NCBI GenBank assembly: GCA_017311315.1
Contig: CM029650.1
Span: forward strand, 24,865,675-24,929,674
Source of the DNA: Dendrocalamus latiflorus
Lineage: Eukaryota; Streptophyta; Magnoliopsida; Poales; Poaceae
DNA: 64,000 nt
Direction: 5' to 3'
The notes beneath the pieces were generated by a model. The model saw only the letters and a list, made by a program, of their open reading frames with translations. It searched no databases and was not told the DNA's origin. This document shows, piece after piece, positions 57,169 to 64,000 of the stretch. Position numbers and translations under genes: made by a program. Every line of letters starts with the position of its first letter. Within the stretch, counting starts at the first letter, position 1.

Positions 57169-59466
57169 GTGTAAAGCCCAATTCCCTTTATCCAAGTCGG
57201 CCTTTATTTTTTTTAATTTCCAATCTGGTGATATGGTACCAACGATGATACATTGTGGCCTCTGAGGAGTTTCTGTGCTATTTTCATGACATGGTTTATG
57301 ATTATGCCATGTCCAAGGACGCTGTTTTAGAATGCTCCTAGAATCACATTGCTTTTTTAGATAGCGGGTTGCAGCATTAGCTGTGGTTTGTTCCAGTGGT
57401 AGTAGTTGTTTAGAACTCAGATAGTGTTTAGAACTAGTTAGTAAACTAGTGAACGTTCACTATATATCACCAAAGAAAATGCATCTCCTTGCTCTCGATG
57501 GAAACAGTGTAGCTATATGTTAGTCCTGCCTCTACCATGTTGGAAATAGAAATGGAAAATACTTGCATGTTCTTCCTGTTATTTTTGGGGTTTTGTGCAA
57601 ATTTAGGTTCTGTAGTGCTAAAACTTTTGTTGACGTTTGAATCTATTAGCTAACGTGACATTCTACTGTTATATTCATGACATGTTTGAAACAGATGCTA
57701 CATGCATTTAATTTGCAGAGACAACATTAAGGTAGCAGTAATTTGCATGCTTGTATATGACATAATTTTTCTAGTGGGGCTTGTTTTTTTTTTCGTTTTG
57801 CTTGATCATTCTGGAGAATGTTTTCTTTGTGACAAGTGTTCAGCATTGCAGCAATTATCCTGCTATTATACTATGGTTCTCTTCGTCATATGTTGTCTAC
57901 TTGTCTGTTCATTGGTTTATCTGTGCTTGTGTGGTGCTGTATTTCCTCCATTGTCTCTAATGCTCCTTCAAGAATTTTTTTTACTTGGTAGGCTGGTAGC
58001 TGCTAAGTGACACTAACACTCATTCCTGCTGCTTCTGAACTCTTTGTGATATTTTCACCTGGGGGAAGGAATATTTTGGTCCATTGTTTCTGTTTCTTCA
58101 TTCCAATGTGAAAAAAGAAATCCTTGCTATTACTGTTGGGTGCTTTGCATTTTTGTGAAGTGCTTGGCTGTTTTTTTTCCCGTATAACTGATGGAAACAG
58201 TGTACACGCTATGCGGCTGGAATGAGCCTGTAGCTACGACAATGATTTTCCCTTGATGTTACTGCATTTTGGTGATCCTTAGTGTGCTGATGTTGTACCG
58301 GACGGTTTCTTCTGTAGTGTTATGCTGCTACGCTAGCACTAAGTAGAAGAGGTTTCGGTGTGTTGATGTCTAACGTGCTGCTCTTGCTCCGGAACCAATC
58401 CCCTAGGCCATTGATTTGCAGTCATATTGTGCTTGGAGCAAATCTATGCGGTGTTGTTCCAGCGATCAGTTTACTACAAGGCAATATGAGGTGCAGGCTA
58501 ACTTGCTACTGTGTATCTAACCTTCTCCATGGCATGGCTATGGCTACTGGCTAGCGAGGTATGGCTGAAAATGCTCTTCGTTACACACTTCATTATCAGT
58601 GAATTGATCTGTGGAAGTCTATTCCCACTATTTTCTTCCGTGACGCGTGAGTTGGGTGTATTTACCATGGATAAGGGTCTAAAAAACTTGGAATATTATT
58701 TGGTGTAAACGTGTTTGTCTATTTGATGGGAAGGTTGGACTATTCACTACTCGTTTTTCTTCCAACTCCCCTGTAACTGTCCGTCTCTTTCAGTAATGCC
58801 AGAAGATTTTTTCATCTTTTTTGGGATAAATTCAATGACGAGGGAGGAACTACCAAACCGAAGCCCCCAATTTCCAAAAGCTCTGCTCTGCATCTCCAAC
58901 CCCAAAAGCTCTTTGTCTGCACTAGATAGGTGAAAAGCGAAGACCTTGTTTGCATACGGAGCATGAGGAATCAGCCGATCTGAGTTGGGATTCCGTTTCG
59001 TTTCTTGCACTTCATCAATTTTTTCATCAACATGTCTTGCTGCTTTCCCCCCTAACCTCTTCTGGAAATAGGTTGATTCTTCTTCGGCCTCTTCCCAGGG
59101 AGGGCTAAGAATAATATTCTCATGGTCTTCCACCACCTATAATCAACACACGTTCCATACTACTGCTCTTGTTTTACAAGGCTGCGGTATGCTACACTTG
59201 CTTCATTAACTTTAGTTCTTTGCATCCCCTCGTGATGTCTGAATCCATACCTTTCAATTTCCATGCTACCTCCTAATGATATCATATCAGGAATTAATCC
59301 GTAATTGTTTTTTGAGAATTTTTATTGTCAATTGTATGCCCAAGTTGAGAGTTAGTGTTAGCACCAAATTACTTGCAGCTTGTAAAACTCAATTGTAGAT
59401 TTGCTCACTTTTGCAATTTAATCCATAGGGGGGGTTCAGCGAAAGAGACTCTTAAATAAGATCGGA
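57169..59466. other. Intergenic, no gene recognised
   Basis: Long AT-rich stretch between the RPS16 side and the NLR. Short open frames at 57702, 58360 and 58511 (+) and 58747-59136 (-) have no recognisable domain. The last one (129 codons, charged, with EEAEEESTYFQKRL) is the least random-looking. Confidence 0.4.
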
Positions 59467-61059
59467 ATGGAGGCTGCTTTAGCATACGGAGTGTTGAAGG
59501 TTGCAGGCAACAAGCTAGGTCAGCTGATAACCGGTGAGTTTGCGTCCATCATGGGTGTGACAAAAGATCTCTCTGAGCTCCAAGACTTATTTGGAGAGAT
59601 TACAACATGGCTATCAGCAGTTGGGTATATAGCTATAGCGAGTGACCCATCGGTTCGTTGGATCAAAAAATTGAAAGATGTTGCTTATGATATTGATGAT
59701 TTACTATATGAAGCCCACCTAGAAGCTGAGAAACCCAAATCCCTTGTGTTCCGTTTCAAGATGGCCCGTAAGATCAAGACAATCAAGGAGAGATTTGCTG
59801 CAATTGTGAAGCAACGATTTGAGTTCAATGCTATAATGAATAATGTTGTTTGTCCAGGTCGGCGCAACAACAGGACAATTGGGGAGATGTCGATATTGGG
59901 TAATGTTGGTGAGTCAACTATAGGTGCGAGAGATGAGGAGAAGAGTAGGATCATATCTAAGCTAGTGGAAACTAATGAACGAGAGAAAATCTTGACAGTT
60001 TCTATCGTCGGGCTAGGCGGATCTGGCAAGACTACTTTGGCCAAACACATCTGTGAGGATAAAAAGATAAAGGAGCATTTTCAAGATGCAATATATTGGG
60101 TCCATGTGTCTGAGGAGTTTGATGTGTTGAAGCTTGTTGGGAAGCTATTTGAAGCTGTTGCTAAGAAGAAGTCGGATCTTGAAACCAATCAAAAGATGGT
60201 CGAAGCAATTTCAGAAAAGTTGAACCATAAGAAGTTTCTAAACAGTGGTGCACCAGGTAGCAGGATTTTGCTCACTACTCGTAATAAAAGAGTTTCGGAA
60301 GCACTGAAATCTACAAAACCATTTGATTTGAAGCTCTTACAACCAGATGACAGCTCTTATGGATGGGCCGAAGAAGCTATGGACTCCGAGTTCATTGAAG
60401 TTGGAAAAGATATAGTAAGCAAATGCGGCGGGGTGCCACTAGCAATCAAAACCCTTGCAGGTGCCCTCTCTTGCAACGATGAGAGAGAAATAAACACATG
60501 GCGCGCCATTAGAGACAGCAATTTGCTGAGTGTCCCGGATATACAAAACAGAGTAATGGGATCCCTGAGGTTGAGCTATTTTCATCTACGAGATGATCTT
60601 CAGCAGTGCTTTGTGCTATGCTCTATATTTCCAAAAGGCTACATGATTGATAAAGAACAATTGATTGACCAATGGATTGCTCACGATATGATCACTCCCA
60701 CAGATGGTGTTGATAACTTGGACTCGAAGTACAAAAAGTGTTTTAACACTCTTGCTCAAATGTCATTCCTACAAGACGTGACAGAAAACTATGACGGGAG
60801 AGTGACATGCAGGATGCATGATTTGGTTCATGATCTTGCTCGGTCCATCTTGGGTGACGAAATTTCACTTGCTGTGCCAGATAAGACAACCAAAGCTACA
60901 AAGAGCTATAGATACTTTTCTTTAATCCTGCAGCAAGGAAATGTTCCGCCCAAACATTTTTTTGTAAAAGGATGTGCTATGTATGTTGCTAAGGGTGATT
61001 TCGTATTTGGCAAGGTATTGAAGAATGCAAAACACTTGCGCAGCATCACAGTGGAATAT
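59467..61059 (+). pseudogene. CC-NB-ARC resistance-type (NLR) gene, deleted and cut by an LTR
   Basis: An open frame encodes about 531 NLR residues. The coiled-coil N-terminus has WIKKLKDVAYDIDDLLYEAH (65-84, EDVID-like). NB-ARC motifs are P-loop VGLGGSGKTT (181-190), RNBS-B GSRILLTTR (264-272), GLPL CGGVPLAI (320-327), RNBS-D CFVLCSIFPKGY (381-392) and MHD (450-452). Between FL (258) and NSGAPG the kinase-2/Walker B block (about 20 residues, LLVLDDVW type) is absent in frame, and a few residues are missing after RNBS-C near 297. At codon 531 the sequence passes into an LTR, which adds a short foreign tail and stop at 61108-61110. No LRR remains in the window. Intact NLRs of this class are cytosolic immune receptors; this one cannot hydrolyse ATP normally and lacks its LRR. 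Confidence 0.9.
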
Positions 61060-64000
61060 TGTCGGAACCCGGAGCAACGACTCCTGGATCCTCTGTGTAA
61101 ATCGCACTAGTCCAGGATCAGCTAGTGCACACAGTGAACAACAAAGATAAATACCAAGCGTAATGACCTTTATTTAACTTAAAGAGTACGGCCTTATGGC
61201 CAGCGTTTACATCAGTGCGCATTGGCAAAAATAACTGCAAAAGAAACTGCGGAAGCGAAGCTGAAAAGGCGAAGCCCAAGCCTGCCCACAGGCAAACAAC
61301 TGCAAGACGTGGCCTACTCGTTCTGATCTTCACTGTAGTTGACGTCGTCTTCCTCTGTATGAAAAAAACAAGGTGAGTACAAACTTGTACTCCGCAAGTC
61401 ACCCGGGAAAATGCAACATAATGATAAAGACTTCAATGGAAGGCTTATAGGGTTAGTTTGCATAAAACAGCATTTAAGAAATACAATAGATAGATCGAAA
61501 TTGCTGAATTTAATAAAATAAGTAAAACAATACTTGTAATTGAAAATATTACCGTCAGTGCAGGCTCCGACCAAACACCAACCTATTCACGGGCATCCCA
61601 CCCGGACCATCTTTTCCAAAAGCTCACGTATGGATTCCATCCATCCACACGCTTTCACTGCGCAACTCTGATGAATTCCATCCATTCACCAGATTTCAAT
61701 CTCTCACGGATTCCATCCATCCGCAAGGTTTTCTAAAATATTTTGAAAAACCAAAGTCTAATCCATGAAAAACTTTTACTCAGCATGCCCATGACCGTGG
61801 GCACGACTATCCAGGATAGGTTATACACTCTGCAGAGGTTGTACAGCTTTACCCACAAGACACGATCATCCCATATTGCCACCGGTTTACACACTTCCTT
61901 AGGTGTGCGGCGAGGAGTCGTGACAAGGCCTTTACAATGCAAAGCCTTCAACCTGGCCAAACCAACTCTAAGGTTTCACCCCAGTAAGGAATCCACCAGA
62001 CCGGGACCCCCTTTTGAGCCGAGTGAGACTTCTCATGGCCTACGCCACGCTCACTTTCAACCTACGAAATGGCTCAGGTTGGGACCCGCAAATTATTCAG
62101 CCAGGGCTGTCCCATACCAGCCTTGTGGTAGTACGATAGGACTTTGCAACAGTAGCTCACAGACCGGTCCTTAATTGACTCAGGCCCAACCACAAACCCC
62201 TGTGCACGACAATCAACCACTGCGGCTCCAACCAACAGGGCATGCCTGCACCCACCATTCTAACCAATTGCCTAAGTCTAAACCAGTTTTACATTTGTTT
62301 TCAAAATAGTTTCATAAACCTCGTTGACTCACCAAAGTCAAGAGTTCATATCATTTTATGTGAAAGGGTTTGTCATTTTATGTGAAAGATATCCCAAAAC
62401 AAAATTATATGATTAAGCAGGGGCATTTGATTTAAAATTCTCTGGCCAATACTAGTGTACTAACTAGAGTTTGATTCTAAGGTGACAAGGTATAAGGATT
62501 TGCAATGTCAAAGGAGGTATTAACAAACAGGTATTAACTAAAGTTAAAACTGAATTGAAATACGTTGAATAGAAATAAGCATGCAATATAATTTAAATCA
62601 ACATAATTTTATTTGCAATTCTGGGATCAACATGATCAAGGAGGGTGACTTGCCTTGCTCTTCAAATTTGTGCAAATCTTCGTCGAAGAAATCTCCCGAA
62701 TCGTCGAAGTCTACACGTGAAAATAACCCACCAAATTCAAATAAATTCAAATTAAATTCAAATTGAACTCAAATATTTGAATTGAGGCTAGAAATGGATA
62801 GAGGGGAATTTTTGATGAATTTAGAAATTTGAATGGGCTCAATCGGAGTTAGGACGAAGAAGAACGGGCTCCGGGAGGATTAAATTCAGGGAAAAAGAAA
62901 AAGGGGATTTTCTGAAATTATTTTTCTAAAGGAAAATCTGGATTATTGCGTCAGCAGAGATTTTCTTTTTGGACGAATTATTTTTCAACGGGAAATTCGG
63001 ATTAACTGCGCCAGCATGACGTCAGCTCAGGGGGAGTCACGCTGACGTGTGGGCCCCTGGTCCATGGACCAGGCCCACAGACCCGAGGATTGCCGAGCCC
63101 GCGTGGCGTGACGGGGCAGAGGGGGGGACCGGGTGGCGCCAACGTGGCGCTGACGCGGCGCCACACCAGTTGCCACGCCAGCGCCCGAGGCTGCGCGGCG
63201 GGAGGCGCACGGCGGCGGCGCTCCGGTGCACGGCGGCCGGCGGCGAGGGCGGGAGCGGGGAGAGGCAGCTGCGGGGAACTCGGGGGAGGGGGCGGCGACT
63301 ACCTGGGGAGGCCGGAGATGGCCGGCGGCGAGAGGGCAGAGGCGGCGGCGAGCGGCACTTGGCGCGACGGCGGTGGGGAGGCCGGGAGGGAGAGGGAAGT
63401 GGAGGGGAAGGGAGTGCGGAAGGAGGGGAGTCCGGTGGGGGCTTTTATAGGGGTCGGGGAGGGCTGAGCCGGCGGACATTTCTCGCCGTAGATGACGCTG
63501 GGCGGCGGTGATTGCACGGGATTGGAGGGAAAGCGGCGCGGGGATGGAGGGAAACACGGCGCGGAGATGGCGGAGGAGGGGGGGCGCGTGGCTTGAGGGG
63601 GAAGAAAGGGGACGGGGCGACGGGGCGCGGGATGGCTGGCGGGGAAGACGGGGGCGGCGTGCGGAGGAAGAAGATGACCGCGCGGGGAAGACACGCCTGA
63701 CAGGCGGGCCCGGCCGGTCAGCGGCGCTGAGAGAGGGGAGGGAATGGGCGGCGGTGAGCGTGCCACGCGGCCGGGGCGGGGATCTGGTAGCCCGGGCAGA
63801 GCGGGGCGGGTGGATGGCTCGGATGAGCCGAAGCGCACACGTGGCAAGCACAGAGAGGGGGTAGGCGGGATGGGGGCGACGGCCGGATGGGCGGCGACGT
63901 GGACGCAATCCGGTCGTCCACGTGGCGGCCGGAGGGGAGGAGGGGAAATTATTTTTTTGGATTTTTGATTTAGGATTTTCAGAAAATCCCAGAAAATCCA
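61060..64000 (-). mobile_element. Long LTR of a Ty3/gypsy-type element, inserted in the NLR (extends beyond the window)
   Basis: The border with the NLR is at TG (61060-61061; TGTCGGAACCCGGAGC). Homology to NLR stops exactly here. On the minus strand a TATA box CCCCTATAAAAGCCCCC lies at about 63440-63454, inside a GC-rich stretch (63020-63930) that is probably the transcribed leader; the minus strand would be the sense of the element. The remainder (61400-62900) carries text seen in large rice gypsy LTRs, such as GTTTACACACTTCCTTAG-, GTGACAAGGCC- and GGGACCC-type phrases. No gag-pol is inside the window, so the end of the LTR, and whether it is a solo LTR, cannot be decided. Large open frames in the GC-rich part are compositional. 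Confidence 0.7.
61600..61735. repeat. Three GGATTCCATCCATCC repeats within the LTR
   Basis: The phrase (G/A)ATTCCATCCAT(C/T)CAC or similar occurs three times (about 61631, 61675 and 61709), within the left part of the LTR. Confidence 0.6.

Noticed and set aside
58747..59136. 129-codon minus-strand charged frame
   Set aside because: No recognised domain or promoter; kept only as intergenic mention.
63027..63968. Long frames on both strands at the right edge
   Set aside because: GC-rich LTR sequence; composition explains open frames in all phases.

Overview
The window is nuclear DNA of a grass, most likely a rice (Oryza) or a close relative. The reasons are GC-rich first exons in AT-rich surroundings, dense grass-type MITEs and LTR retrotransposons, and the gene order R2R3-MYB / CDC45 / mini zinc finger / GT47 exostosin / ribosomal protein S16 / NLR. 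From memory, that order matches the duplicated block at the short-arm ends of rice chromosomes 11 and 12. I could not run a comparison, and cannot say which homoeologue or species this is.

Layout. 0-6.2 kb: AT-rich DNA with two long TA microsatellites and a Mutator-like element with long terminal inverted repeats. 6.3-7.4 kb: a subgroup-1 R2R3-MYB gene (two exons, +). 8-16 kb: MITE-rich, including hAT-type elements, one with a near-perfect 8-bp target duplication. 16.9-18.5 kb: two adjacent satellite-like arrays, one of about 47-bp units each carrying a TATAAATA-like box, the other of about 67-bp units with a five-unit higher-order period. 19-24 kb: a decayed Ty3/gypsy element and a 22-bp array. 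26.7-28.5 kb: intact intronless CDC45 (-). 29-32 kb: MITEs and a 169-bp tandem duplication. 32.2-35.0 kb: a complete non-autonomous CACTA transposon with TTA target duplications. 36.7-37.0 kb: an intronless mini zinc finger (MIF) gene (-). 37.5-46.5 kb: mostly repeats, plus a reduced GASA/snakin-like gene (-). 47.4-50.1 kb: a two-exon GT47 exostosin gene (+). 52.1-53.5 kb: the RPS16 gene (+), whose upstream region holds telo-box and site-II elements and probably a divergent promoter. 54.06-56.59 kb: a tandem LTR-internal-LTR-internal-LTR array of a small non-autonomous retroelement. 59.5-61.1 kb: a CC-NB-ARC (NLR) pseudogene without its kinase-2 motif, cut by a long LTR that runs to the window end.

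The intact genes are independent housekeeping or regulatory genes (replication helicase, ribosome, cell-wall glycosyltransferase, two transcriptional regulators), not a pathway. What is unusual here is repeat architecture and gene remodelling: the two stacked arrays, the triple-LTR array, the duplicated splice acceptor in the exostosin gene, the site-II minisatellite upstream of RPS16, the reduced GASA gene and the doubly damaged NLR. I found no system that I could confidently call undescribed.
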